A stretch of 64,000 nt of DNA from Trochalopteron elliotii (GCA_024734555.1 JANPWX010000054.1:6192677-6256676), one strand, 5' to 3'; positions 41,023-54,096 are shown, counted from the stretch's first letter. A program made the numbers and translations. Notes: generated by a model not told the origin, from the sequence alone.

Positions 41023-43130
41023 TAAACATTTAAAAGACTTTCAAGACACACTCTGTCTCCAAAGTCAGTGCTATTATTTTTGGAAATAATGAACCCTGTG
41101 ACCTGCACATTTTCTGAAACGACCACTGCTTGGTAGGGGCACTGAGCTGCATTTTCAAGTCTGCCTGCAGGAGGAGTTTAAGTAGAGGGTGACTTAATCA
41201 GAGAATCAAAAATAATTTTTCTTTGGTTCAGTAACATCCCCCCAGTCAAAACTGTAAATAAAACAATCTCAGGAGGAGAGGGAAGGTCTCTCAAACACAG
41301 GAGCTCTCTGGACAAAGGGTTTCTATTCAATTCCATGAGCATTTCTAAATGAAGAGAGCATGTGGCTTCTTCTTACACTGAGTTGTGCTATGAACTCCTT
41401 AGAGGCAGAACCAAATTAAGTGTCCAGAATAAGGATGTTTCCATAAATTGACATTTTCTTGCATTACATTCAGTTGCAATCTCATCCTTATCAAGGGACA
41501 TCATGGGTCAGAGAGCTACACTGTGTGCCTGCCAGCACTCACTTAGTTGTGGAAGTCTGAATGTTTCTCACTATACCAATGCACTTTTTTTTTCTTCTGT
41601 GCTGTGCTACTGTAAATATGTGTGTCCTGGTCAGCTTCATCTTTGTTATCAACCAGAATATTTACAGTGGCTTGTCAGAAGCAAATTATTGTAGATGTTT
41701 GCCTGTTTGTAATGGAGGTTCCTACTGATCCAATCTTCTAAAGAATATTGCTATGCTGAGGAATAAGCAGAAAAAAACCAGAGAATGTTGTTTACTGACA
41801 CTACAGAAAAACAAAAAGGCTGGAGTAGGTTTGGTGTCCCCTGCTCTTCCACCCACAGGATGCGGGGGAGAGCGCACTCAATGTTCCTTTCCCTCTTGCT
41901 CCCACATGTGACCCAGGAGGTAACACAGTGTTCACCATCTCCATCAGCCACTGGAGCCTGAGTCTCAGAGCTCCTGCCAAGCTCAGGTCTTCTGCCAACC
42001 ACCTGCTTTTGCAACCCATGTTTTCACATAGAAAGCCATTTGGACCTACACACTGAGAAATCGCACAAGCTCCCAAAACAAAAACAAATGCCTTCCCAGC
42101 ATGATGGCTCATTTCACTTCTGTAAACTTTATCTGGAAGTCTTAAAGAAAAGTTGCTTAGGCCTGACATGTAAGTAAGTGACAAAGAACCCTTTGATAGG
42201 TGATCATAGTATCCTGCCACTATACAGGCAAATTATCTCCCTCTAGGCAGCAACAAACTAAACACAGTGAATACATAGACAGTGTTGCAACACCTGCTAG
42301 GGACTCTGGGAAAATGGCTTCATCTTTACAGCTATCCTAGCACAGCTGGATGCAACACCCTCATCTTCACATGCCTCACCATATTTTGTTAAGTACAACA
42401 CAAAGTTCTAATGAGTGAATGTATGCACAAAAAATAAAACTGGTATTTGCATACAATCACTGTCAACTCTACTGGCGTCCCTACATAAAAAGGCTTTCTT
42501 TAAGGGACATTTAACATTCAGACATCACAACACACCATTTACAAATCCTTTCCTGTTTCCCTCAAAAGGCAGAAATAGTGAAACCATTTAGCAAGAAACC
42601 AGATAAAGTTAATAAGGTTATTATTTCCATTAGTCAAAATGTCTTTCCTTCATACTTAATCCCAGTTTGTACACTCCCATATGATCATATGTAGGCTGTG
42701 AAAAGCAGAATTATTAAAAATCTTCTTAACTACAGGTTTTTAGTGGAAAATAGATTAGATTTCTAACCTGGAATTTCTACTTAAAAAGTAGTCCTTTATT
42801 ACTAATGAGCTACTCCTCCTGATGCTATATATATTGCTAGCAATATATACTCAATAGAGATAATTTTATCATAATGAAACTAATATTAAAACTATTTATT
42901 CAAAAAGTGAAAAGGGCATATTTCTAAATACTCAGTGTCACTAGCAAGTATTATGTTTTCTTGAACTTTTGAATACTTCTTACAGAAACCAGTCTCCGAA
43001 CTCTTAAACTCTAGCTTCAACATATGAACTCTTCATTAACAGGATATTCATGCTGTTATTCAGGTCCTTTATGGTTACCTCCAATATCTTCTGTCCAAAG
43101 TTTCCTAATTAAAAACTTTATTTTTCTACT

Positions 43131-43152
43131 ACACGCACACACACACACACAC
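43131..43152 (+). repeat. CA dinucleotide repeat before the exon at 43194
   Basis: An AC repeat of 11 units with one G interruption ends about 40 bases upstream of the exon. CA-repeat RNA is a known binding target of hnRNP L, so its position next to a splice acceptor could matter. Confidence 0.95.
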
Positions 43153-43193
43153 CTGTTTTCAGTCATTCATTGCTGCTTCCCTTTGTTTTGTAG
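43153..43193 (+). promoter_or_regulatory. ZCCHC24: 3' splice site of the penultimate ZCCHC24 exon
   Basis: The acceptor has a T/C-rich tract (TGCTGCTTCCCTTTGTTTTG) ending in TAG at 43191-43193. A second TTTTCAG lies 31 bases upstream (ending 43162). Using it would add 31 bases and break the frame, so it reads as a decoy. A branch-point-like TTCAT lies between the two AGs. A CA dinucleotide repeat ends only about 40 bases before the exon. Confidence 0.85.
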
Positions 43194-43376
<183 letters not shown>

Positions 43377-46059
43377 TGATGGCAACAGGCTTGGAACTAG
43401 GAATGCTGTTGACTTAAACAGAACTTGACATGGACTACAACACACCACAGAGAATATTTCCCAGATGAGCTGTCTCAGTCCTGGAAATCTGGACAGGTGT
43501 CATGAGAGTTGCAAAATATGAATGTTCTTTCATTCAGTACAAATACCTCAAACCCAAAATCTTTGCCTGCCTTACTTTTAGAAAGAGACTGTGGGGCTTT
43601 TAATCTTAAATAGAGTAAAAAAAATTCAGCAATAGCAATAGGCCTTCTGATTCTCTCCATATTTGCACCAATTTATTGTTGCATTCCACTGGTGTCAGCA
43701 GAATTATTTCCCATGTGTACTGCTTTTTTTCACTTGTTGAATTTGCTCAAGGGGCTATCTCTACTTACAAAGAGTAGTGATAAGGGAGAACAATACTAAG
43801 ATGACTCCTGCCTACAAAACTCCTTGGTTAATGACGTAAACTTAACATAAGAGTCTCAAAGCTTCCAAGGTCTCTTGTTCCTTACCTCTGTTTAGACAAC
43901 TTGTCTAAAAAACCCAAAATCTAGTCCTTTTCATTCTTCCAGAGGTGCCCTGTGCTGCTTCTGGTTAACCATAACAGCAACAGGCAGGCAGTGAAGGGGA
44001 CAGCATCAATTCATGCACAGAGTCAGCAGCAGCAGGGAGTTAACAGGCTGCAGGAGGTCTGTGGTTCTTCTTGACACAGTTTCCTGTCTGCTTCCTGTCC
44101 CAAAAGTGGTTTTTGTACAAGCATCCAGTGTGCTTCACTGGATATGCTAGACTAGGATATTCACTGCTAGACCAGACTCTAGTCTAAACATTTATCAACA
44201 CTTATCAGTTGGGAGCTATTCTGCCCCATTTTGGAAAATATGTTTTACCCAGCCATTGGTACTCTTATACTAAGAACTATTTTGTAAAAGCACAGTGAAA
44301 GATTTAATTAAAAGTCCAATATTTCTAGTTTGGGAATCAAAGCACAAAAAAGTCTTGTGCACATAATATGGTTTTTTTTGTTTTTTTATTAATAGCACTG
44401 CTACATCACTTTAACATTTTCTATATATATTTCCTATTTATTCTTTAGATTTTGATTGTTTTGTTGTACCTACCATACCAAAGGCCTCATTCATGTTTGA
44501 TTTCCTATGCACTTCCAGAAGTTCTTAAGCCCTCACTTCCCTCTCAGTGGGTGTCCTCAGTTAATTATATGCTCCTCCTGCATTTATTGTATGGGATCAG
44601 AGTATTTGCATTCTCATCTGAATCTTCCATTGGAGAGGTTTTCCAACTTAAATAATTCACTTAAGAAAATATCTTGCCTCCCCCTACACACCATGATTCT
44701 CTTGTGTCATTTTAACTCCATTTGAAAAAAAAAAGTGGCAGTTAAAGAATACAGCAGTCAGACACTACAAAGCAGCAAAGTCACCACAATATGTGATGTG
44801 ATTGATCATCGTACAAATAATCAATAAATGGAGTTTTTCTTCAGTTTAACAAAAACCAGATACACTGGAGAAGACTGACCTCCTTTTAAGATCAGACAGT
44901 ATTTACTTCTAGTGCAATAAATGATTTCTACTTTCAAGCAATCTTGTCAATATTTCTCTTCAGCAACGTGCTGGAACTCATAATCTACTATTCTTCCTCC
45001 ATGCCCTACCATTTGGTAAACATATAATTGTAACATAACAGGAAAAAAAGATATCTATTTAAAAAAATAATGGTCATTTTATCGGCAGATGAAAGTCACT
45101 ACTGATCCCTCAACATGAAGTAACCTTTTGTCAAGATACAAGAGCTTCCAAAACTATAAAAACTGTAAACATCTCAGCCCATATCTAAAACAGTCTATGA
45201 TGAGGGCCTATGATAGAAAGTTTCCATTCACCATGGTATATTCATCATGAAAACTCACACCAGGTCGAATCTACCTTCCCTGTTCTACACCTGGTCCTAA
45301 GCAGTGGCAGACCCTTAGAGAAATGTGTGTGTGTATAAAGACACAACAATCACCTCTGAGGATACTTTCCCAGCCTCTTGTTTGGCCTAGTGAATATCTC
45401 TGCATTCTCCCAGTTTGTCACCAAACAGATCAAACCTTGCAGAGTCTATAAAATAGCTGAAATCCAACCACATGGGCCACCAAGCCTTCCTGTGTCACCG
45501 TCACTGCTGGAGAGTAGGATGCTTGTGCCCAACTTAGGACCAAAATTTGAAAACCTTACTTCAGGATTGCTCAACATTCATTGCAGTAAATTAGGAGTTT
45601 CTTCTCAATTGCCAGGCTTGCCCTTTTCTCCCAGCCTCATCTCCATAGCTGTATTTCATCTTCCCCAGGCACTTTCCCAAATCGATGGACTTCCCAGTAC
45701 TGTAAGGTTTGTCCAGGTCTCACAAATGATGGTTTGGTGCTGAAGTACTCCCATGTAACTGGCTCAGGCAATAATATCAGAGTACTGAAGATAATAATCT
45801 CCACTCTGGATAGCTCTGGGGTAGCCATTCAAGCACATATGTTGGCTCTGTGAATGGCTTGTGCAGCTATGCTCAAATCTTGATTTCCTATGCATACCTT
45901 TCGTTAGTGAGTCCCTGGAGAGGAGAGCAGCCACACTTTCCTGCCACCTGCTCATTGTTCCTGGAGGCTCATTTCACTCCAGGAAACTATCCTGGGCCAG
46001 TTCCCCACAAGGAATGTCTCAATTCAGCCCTGTGCTCCTAGTCCACATGGCCTAGCTGT

Positions 46060-46170
46060 GAGAATGAGTTTTTAATCTCTCTGGGGCAGGAAAAGTCTTC
46101 TCAGCACTTTTACAGCTGTGTATATACTTTGGAGTGCTCTATAAATACAGCTCTAAATCTCTGTGTTTAA
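46060..46170 (+). repeat. Probable ancient SINE/LINE tail fragment
   Basis: TCTCTCTGGGGCAGGAAAAG followed by TCTTCTCAGCACTTTTACAG resembles the CTCTTTGGGGCAGGGAC...TTTGTACAGCACC tail found in many old amniote interspersed repeats. The following GAGTGCTCTATAAATACAG resembles another common SINE tail. The family is uncertain and the copy is truncated. Confidence 0.4.
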
Positions 46171-48191
46171 AAGAGATGGTGGAACATATATTACAAGAAT
46201 TAACACAAGGGCCTGGCAGGAGGGCTGCTGCCATTCATTCCCTAGCTCATCCACCGAGGAGGGAGTCAGGTGGCTGTTGCACCTGAGCTGCAAAACTGCT
46301 CCTCAAGCAAGCTTTGCTAAATTATTCCACTGTATTCTTCCTTCTGCATTTTCACCAGTCCCTCAAGTAACAAACCTTCCCATGGGAGTGCTTACAGGAA
46401 TGCACAGAACATAGGGCAAAAATCATAGGCCCATTGAGCTCAAGCCTTACAGAAGGCTAAAGAACTACCCAGAGAAATCTCCTCTATGGCAATTTCAAAT
46501 GTTGTTTCCCAGGTAGTTACTTTAGCTACTCTAAACATAAACAGGAATCTCAGACAAGACTTAAACCTCTCCTGTTCTTCCAAGGAATTTGGATTTTGTG
46601 GTTGTTTATGCTCCTTCTTACCCTGCTTCAGCAACAGAGCTAGTCCTTATAGTCATTCACCAGCATTCTTGGCAGTGTAACAGCCCAGATGCCAAGCTCT
46701 GAATTCTCATTTTCTTCTGCCTACTATAGCAGCAACATCTGTGCCCGTGGTTACTTCCTGGCTGGCCTCTTATCAAGGCTTCTTCTCCGACTTTGTGGCT
46801 AAGGCCAGTGCTGTTTGTGATGACAGCTGTTGCACTGGTGCAGAACCAGCCATCTGGTGACTGACTTGTCCTCTTGGACACTGTTTTCTTCCAGCTGTCA
46901 GGAATTTACTGCTGGACTGGAAATAATTTGGTATGTAAATACATACCTCATGATGCTCAAGTTATTACTTTCATGGGCAATTCAGTGGGCTCATCATAAT
47001 TCCCATATCTGAGTGCAGCCACAGCCACCTCGCTTCCTTCAGTATGGGGAGGGGTGGGTATGATCTCTCAGGCCCAATAAACTTTTCAACAGTTTCAAGC
47101 CTACAAGTACAATCTTTTGCCTCTTTAGATTTAATAAACACTCCCCCCCGCCCCAGCATGCCCACACTTGTGCACTCCAGCTACGGGAATACAGTTCATC
47201 CCAGTCTCTGTTTTTCTGAACTCTAAAAAGAGATTTTCACCATTTACCTCATGCTGTTATCATTCATTCCTAGCTGGCCTGTCCCAGAGGCATGCTGCTG
47301 ACAGAGGCTGCTTGCTCTCTCTAAGCATCCTGCCTCTGATCTGCAGCCTTCTTATCACTGCCTCTTGGATTCACAGCGACAGCCAAGGGCCTCGGTAACG
47401 TCCCTCTTCCCCCAGGCAGTTAGAAGAGCAGAGGGTCTGCTGCTCAAGAATGTACATGGCATTTAATCTTTTCTTCCTGAGTGCCCAATTTTTTTTATTG
47501 GACTAAAAATTTACAAATTCACAATTCACAATTCTTGAGGGAAGCATGTCTCCTTAATACTGTTAAAAATTATCCTGCCAGCAATAGCTGCAGAATCTTT
47601 CTATTTACATTCCTAATCTGGCCTTTAATCATCTCATTTGCTGCATTAAGGCTTAATGTAAATGAGTCCAGAAAATTATTTTTAAGTGTTTTCTCTCTTT
47701 TGAATTCTGATGTGATCCTTTACCCATCAGTGGTGCAATTAAATTGTTTCATTCTACAGCAGAAAAAATGTCAGTCTTCTAAATACAAACAGAAGCAGGC
47801 ACATTATTCCATCTACATCTCAGTGGAAGCAATTTCCCTCAAGATGTCCTAGTGATGCTTTCTTTAATACCTAACCTTTCCTAAGGGTGAGTTTTTTGTT
47901 TGAGGGATTTGGGGTTTCAGCTGACTGTTGGGGAATGCAGAGGTCATGTAGTACATGTAGATTGGGACAGCAATAATGCACAATCAAAAGATAATTTGCA
48001 GGTCAGGAATTGATATATAAATTTAAATTTCTTTCAGTTTCATTTCCCTGAGGCAATATCTTTATTCACCACCAGCAAATGCTTTCCTGGTGGAGCTGCA
48101 CAAGATTATTTCCACCCTGCAACTACCAGGAGAAAATTAAAGAAAGATGCACAAAAGTGAAGTCCGGAAGAATACAACTGTGGATGCTTGC

Positions 48192-48224
48192 AAAAAAAAA
48201 AAAATATATATATATATATATATT
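48192..48224. repeat. A-run followed by TA dinucleotide repeat
   Basis: About 13 A residues run straight into a TA repeat of roughly nine units, within the last intron. It is likely length-polymorphic. Confidence 0.95.
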
Positions 48225-49569
48225 TAACTGTTACAGTTAAACTCTCCATTTAATGGAAAAAAGGATACCTTTCCCCTGAAGAACATAGCAGGATTTACCG
48301 TTGTTCTACAGGCCTCATTTCACCACTTTCTAAGGAAAGGAGTTAACTTGCCAGCCAAATAGCGTGTCCCCTTCTCCACACCCTGTCCAAGTGCACAGCT
48401 GAGTCCTCAGTAGCAGCGCAGAGCTCTTGCAGCCTCCTCAGTTACTGGTGTCTCCTGCAGAATTCAGGCAGTCCCCAGATCTGGCACAGTGTGAGCAGAT
48501 CCTGCTGCACCCCTCTTGTGCCAGTGCCCTTTCCTTCCCCTCTACTTCCACCACACCAGAGCTGGGGAGAATTGCCCAGCCCTGATTTACACAGGGGCTG
48601 GCATCCTACTGACTAATCCTGACTAACATCCTACACTTTTAGCGTGGTGTAAAAAGGGTTCCAAGAGTATAAGGTTATTACTTTTAGGTTCTCCTTGATT
48701 AGCAGCAAAACAAGAACACTTGCTACTCAGGGTGATTAAAGGGTTCTTTTTTGCCTTTACAAGAAGCCCATGAAGAGAAAATGGCAAATGGAGATAAGCT
48801 GGGATTTCATTTTATGCAGAAGTTGGGTTGAAGTGTTTTTGAGACACAAACCACACTAGTGCACTACCAATTTCAAAGCCTCAGCCCTCCACCACCTCTC
48901 CAGAAATGCAGTCTGGGCTCTGCATGGCTTCATTCCTGCCAGGTGGCCCTTGGCAACCTGCTTTCCTGCGTTTGTAACCCCTCTCTCCCCAGCCTGTGTC
49001 GTAACATAGTGGTAACAATAACAGTTCTGAAATCAAAATGCTTTGCAGGCCAAAAAGCTGAGCTCAATCAACGCAGGGGGAAAGCAAACCACGGAGAGCT
49101 ATTGTTTCTGAAAACCATCCAAAATCTCTTGGCACTTCAAGGCATTCCCAATGTCCTTTGCACTATTTCCAGGAAAAATTATTCCCAAGGCCTTGCATAT
49201 TAAAAAAAAAAAATCTGGCTTATATCAATAAACATGATAACTGCTGTATTTTTCTCTTTAATCAGAGCACAGCTAGCATGTAGAAGCAATCAGAGCTGAG
49301 TCAAATAGCCTGTTTCAAGTGTAGCATTTCAAAACTCTCATTTACTGTTGAAGAGTGTAAATTAACCCCTGGGACTCCAGAACCTGCACTTCATCTTTGT
49401 ATATTTATGTATTGCAAATTCTTGAAGAATATTTGCGGGCAGATGTTGGTGGAATAAGTGGTAGATAATGTAGAAAGGCAGTTTTTCTCACCAAACACAC
49501 TTACTCAACTTGCCTGTCTTGTGGAAGAAGCAGTATCTGCACCAGTGCTTGGACTGCAAGACTAGAAAC

Positions 49570-49700
49570 AAAATTGCTGGTTCTGAACTCAAATCTCAAC
49601 ATACTGACATCAAACAGGTCATTTAAAGTTCAGTTGGGTTGCAGGATATTTGGAGATGAAGAGTCCATCTACCTTCCTCATCTGACACAGGAAATCCAAT
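49570..49700 (+). repeat. Possible heavily degraded MIR
   Basis: The order TGAACTCAAATCTCAACATA, then AAACAGGTCATTTAAAGTTC, then ACCTTCCTCATCTGACACAG loosely follows the MIR order (TTCAAATCCCAACTC, GGGCAAGTCATTTAACCTC, TTCCTCATCTG). The spacing is off and this may be chance. Confidence 0.3.
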
Positions 49701-51210
49701 TTGCAGTTGAAATGTAAGTGAAGTTAGACTCAAAGACCTATGTGGTGCAGGACAATATCATGGTTCAAAACAATGAGTCAGAAACAAACCATTGACAATT
49801 GTTACTGAATCATTCCTATATATTGTTTTGACTAGCTGTGCAACATAAAAAATGCTGCACTTATAATCCATTACAATCAAGCAAGAATTTACAGATACCC
49901 CTTGTTCAAGATGGTAGAATATGTTTTGTGTCATTTTAGCTATTCAGAGAAATGCTTCTACTCCCTGATTTATGAGAAATTCTTGCAGTGTTACATAGCC
50001 AAAAAATAAAAACTTTAAATATCTCTATTCCTGTCCACAAAGTTTCAGGTAGGTGGCTTAATGAAGAACTTATAAATAAAATCTTAGATTGTCAGGTTTA
50101 CTATAAGACCTTACAGATAAAGAAAAATGTTTAAGAACAGTGTTAAGAGATAAATGGCCAAGATGGTGTCATTTATATTTACCCACTCACTGCTCCAAGA
50201 ATCACATTTTGAAGATATAAGCAAGGGTCTAATATTCCTGTAAAAACAGTGAGAAGCTTATGGCTAGTTTTCAGATTTCACACCACATGCTGTGTCTACC
50301 ACAGTCTCACGGAAGAACTGCTGCCTTCATGGCACTGTGCAATGAAACAGTCTTTCAGATACATTTCATGAAAACTGATCAGTTTTGGGTCAGTGAACTT
50401 GGGGTTTTTTCCAAGCAAATGGTGCACTTTATTAAGTTCTACCTCACATCTCTATCATTTCCCTACCTTTTAGGCTTCCCAAATGTTTAACTTTGTCACA
50501 ATATTTAACATGGGTATTTTATTTTCAGAATGATTTTGAAGCCTTTAACATGCTGTGGAAAATGACAGCTCAAATATCTACTAACAGTGAATCAGCTTCA
50601 TTTCCTCCAATGCTGTGATTTAATGAATATTATTAAAAATACACTATTTATTACTCAGATACAGTGCAAAGGATTGTGTCACGAGGTTGGATTTTGTTTT
50701 TGTATTAGTTTGGAATTTTTTAAATTTTATTAATAGCTTTGCAGCTGCTCTGCTTCAAAACTTTCAGCCTCAAAAACATGGAACTAGCTATAGGGAAAAC
50801 ACCATTTAGCTGTGTAGTATCTGTGCATATTTAAGACAGTTTTCTTCATGTAGCAGCTAGTCCTAACATTGGTAATCCCTGCTCTGCATTGCTGCGTAAT
50901 GGGATTCCTATGCTCTAGGTGTTAATGCCTTTGGGACATCTAAGTTACTGGAGCTAAGCAAATGAACTCTTTTGTTACAGCTTTTATAAATTAAATCTTC
51001 AATTCAGCATTTTTGTAATTTGTCTATGTCAAAGTTAACACCACCTTTATGAAGAATGACATTAAATTGTGAGGCCGCTCTGAACCAATGTAGAGCTGAG
51101 GGGCTGAAAAAAACATCCCATACCTTCAGGAAAGAAACATAGTTTCTTTTTAATTACCAGTAGAAAGCTCAGGGCATTAAAGTAGACTTCACATGCTTAA
51201 TAAAGAGTAA

Positions 51211-51372
<162 letters not shown>

Positions 51373-51665
51373 ACCTTCAAAGTGGCCTCTTCCCATCCCC
51401 ATCATCCTTAAAGATTCTCTGGCAGCATGTGATCAACAGCAGCACAACAGATCAAGATAAAAGCTAAAATAATTGCCAATATTGCCTATCTAATAACATG
51501 CCTTACCATTAATAGAATGTAACATTTCTCCTCTGCATGTGCATGCATGCATTAGGTATTTACAGGACTATGATTTGTATACATATGTATGTAAATTTAT
51601 ATATGTACACACAAAGTGTTACTGATAGTGTTCACAACAGAACTACAGTTACAGGTTCTGCTGAT

Positions 51666-51673
51666 TGTTTACA
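51666..51673 (+). promoter_or_regulatory. miR-30 8-mer seed match
   Basis: TGTTTACA matches the miR-30 family seed. It lies about 300 bases after the stop codon, a position where sites are often effective. Confidence 0.4.
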
Positions 51674-52456
51674 CGGACCCTATATCACAGCCAGGTGAAA
51701 TGAAGTACTTTTCAAAAGGCAAGGAATAATATTCACAAGGAATATTTGTTACATGTATGGCTTTTGCAGAGGTTCAGTAACTGTGGGGCCACTAATTACA
51801 AGCACTCACCCACAACACGAACACTGTTCTTATTATATGACAAGACAAAGGAGAATTACTGCTTTCCCAGTTTTAGAAAGTCTTAAGAGTTTTGTGCTGC
51901 TGATTTCTTGGACTTCTTTCTATTTGTTACCATCTCTTGGGCAGGGTTTAGGCAAAATAATTTTTGCAGGACATGGAAAAAAAAGTGAATAATTGTTTGA
52001 GGGTGTGGGTTGGGTAGAAAGGGAATGCCATAAGATTCCAAGAGGTTTTTGGAGGAGACAAAATTGGCTCATTTATGCAACTACCAGATCCTTCTCTTGT
52101 CATATAATCCCACTGAGATGGCCCCTTCTACGTGCATGGCATGTTCATTAGGCCACAAGCACACTAAATTTACTGTAAGGGGATAAGAATACTTAAAACT
52201 GACCCCAAAACCCTTAACTGAAAGATTAGCCAAACTTACTATTTATAGTAGTTTTAAAGCCACTTTCTGGAAATATTTTTATGTCCTGTTTTCTACTATA
52301 GAAGTTTGCTATAATATGAAACCTGTTAGCCATAGGGGTGTTTTGAGGCATGGAGAACACTCTACATAACCCTCTTTCTTTATGTCTTCCTGAAGCACCT
52401 GCATACCTAGGGAGAAATTTTGGAATTATATTTCATTGTCCCATTTCAGGTAGAAC

Positions 52457-52464
52457 TTTGCACA
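52457..52464 (+). promoter_or_regulatory. miR-19 8-mer seed match
   Basis: TTTGCACA matches the miR-19a/b seed with flanking A. A second identical site is at 53427-53434. Confidence 0.4.
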
Positions 52465-53039
52465 GGGATTTTGCCTGCTGCAAATCATCAGGGATTGGCA
52501 AATATAAACTGAAAGTACCTCGAGACAGTATCCTGTTTGTATGTCTACGTGAGAGTACGTTGGTAAAAGGACACAACAAGCAATTCATTTGTAGCATTCA
52601 CTAAAAAAAATTAGAGGGATAATATTTGAAGCTGGGGGGGTACATCAGCAATTTATATTTTTATGAAGTTTCCTTTAGGGAGATTGATTTGTGTGAATGA
52701 TACTTAGAGAAAATACTTTAAGTCCTAGATAACTTGATGTGAAGTAAATTTTTTCTGAGGACTAGGTCCATAATGCAGAGAAAGCAGGGGGTTTGTGCCA
52801 AGTGGTAGTAGGATGTTATCAGTATGTCAAGACAAGCTCTTATAAAGCAAGCTGAAAACTTATGAGCATTCACCTAGGGAACATGAAGCTCCTGACAGAT
52901 TTGCTCCAGGGTGAAATTTTGCCATTTCCCTGCTTTGCTAGAAACAGGGCAAAATTCCATCTGCTTGTTCAGTGGGAGTGGCATGTACATATCTTGCAAA
53001 CTCCATTATTTATGGGCAGCCCAAGAGACCCAACCTGCT

Positions 53040-53265
53040 GGTCACAGCAATGGATGAGCAGCCTGACTCCTGGCTTCTGAACACAGTTCTTCTGTAGCTC
53101 CCTGATTTTGGGCAAGTCACAAGATCCTTCTGGACCTCAGTTTCCCCAACTGCAAAATGGGGGTAATAATACTTTAGTATACCTACCTCACAGGACAGTT
53201 GTGAGGTTTACTTAATGTCTCAAGTGTTTTGGCATCACTGGATGAAAAGTGCTATGTAATGCTAA
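53040..53265 (+). repeat. Ancient MIR-type SINE inside the ZCCHC24 3' UTR
   Basis: The segment reads like a sense-strand MIR. It has a core region with CCTGGCTTCTGAACACAGTT, then TTGGGCAAGTCAC, CCTCAGTTTCCCCAACTGCA, AATGGGGGTAATAATA and ACCTACCTCACAGGACAGTT, then GTGAGGTTTACTTAATG. The tail GATGAAAAGTGCTATGTAATG resembles the GATGAAAAGCGCTATATAAATG tail of old amniote SINEs. Divergence is substantial, so the insertion is old. The element carries a perfect let-7 8-mer match (53183-53190). The subfamily cannot be assigned by eye. Confidence 0.85.
53183..53190 (+). promoter_or_regulatory. let-7/miR-98 8-mer seed match (SINE-derived)
   Basis: CTACCTCA is a perfect match to the let-7 seed plus the flanking A. 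It lies in the ZCCHC24 3' UTR inside the MIR element, whose family consensus itself contains CTACCTCA. Functional use is unproven. Confidence 0.5.
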
Positions 53266-53426
53266 AATAGAATTAACTAGATTAATCACTTGGAAACTAC
53301 TTCTGTCCAGTTGGCAACTCCAACTAAAATAGCTGAAAATAATATTCTTGAAAGTAACACTAATAAACAGTTCAGTTGCCTCTGCAAAGATATGCAGTTT
53401 TAGCATTTTCAAATGCAAACACATTT

Positions 53427-53434
53427 TTTGCACA
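53427..53434 (+). promoter_or_regulatory. miR-19 8-mer seed match
   Basis: This is the second TTTGCACA in the UTR, preceded by a T-run. Confidence 0.4.
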
Positions 53435-53776
53435 GATTCACAAATTACCTTAGAGACAAATTCTCTCAACAAAGATATTAATCTGTCTATACAAATAAGA
53501 AAATACACAGCAAATCTAGGGGTGGATTTTCTAAGCTTGACCTCTAGGATTAATCTCAATAGTTTGTTTCAAGCATGAGTAATTTTGAAAGAGCAGCATT
53601 CTAAACCAGATATATTTTTTCCTCTTGAGCACTTAATAGTACATGAACAAAAGAGTCACCTAGATGATGCACATCTAGCTAAAGAACATGTAGAGAAACC
53701 CACTTAGTTGAAGATAAGGGAAAATGTTATTTTATTTTCTCCCTGAAACTAAGATGTTGCTATCAAACATTTTGTT

Positions 53777-53783
53777 CAGTATT
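53777..53783 (+). promoter_or_regulatory. miR-200b/c/429 7-mer seed match
   Basis: CAGTATT matches the seed of miR-200b/c/429. It is the first of four such matches in this 3' UTR. Confidence 0.4.
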
Positions 53784-54089
53784 GAAATAATCTCCATATT
53801 ATGATAACCACTAAATCCAGCAAAATAGCACAACTGTTGATGTAGCTGTATCACTATATCACACACCACCAGGTTCTGACATAAAACTGACTAAAAAATA
53901 CCATTATAAGCATTGGTATTTGCATGACATTTCCCTATTAAGAATTGTTTATCCAGATTCAACACTGCAAGGCAATGCCTTTAGCTTACGGATTTTTAGA
54001 TTGTACTAAAAATACACGTGATCTACTCTAACACAATTAATGCCTATAGGTGTAGCATAATAATTCTTAAGAGCATACTTATGAGAGTT

Positions 54090-54096
54090 CAGTATT
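54090..54096 (+). promoter_or_regulatory. miR-200b/c/429 7-mer seed match
   Basis: CAGTATT in the context GTTCAGTATTTATATT. The AU-rich flanks favour accessibility. Confidence 0.4.

Larger units (their letters stand above)
29066..43193. other. Non-coding stretch upstream of the first visible ZCCHC24 exon
   Basis: No additional exon was recognised. Visible content: a 20-bp tandem duplication in a G/A-rich tract (32298-32337), a clear antisense MIR (32908-33092), a G-rich tract near 35253-35278, an A/C low-complexity block (40218-40270), a 50-bp tandem duplication (40923-41022), a 22-bp AT-rich palindrome (42828-42849) and a CA repeat just before the exon. It ends at a functional acceptor, so at least its right end is intron. 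Confidence 0.7.
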
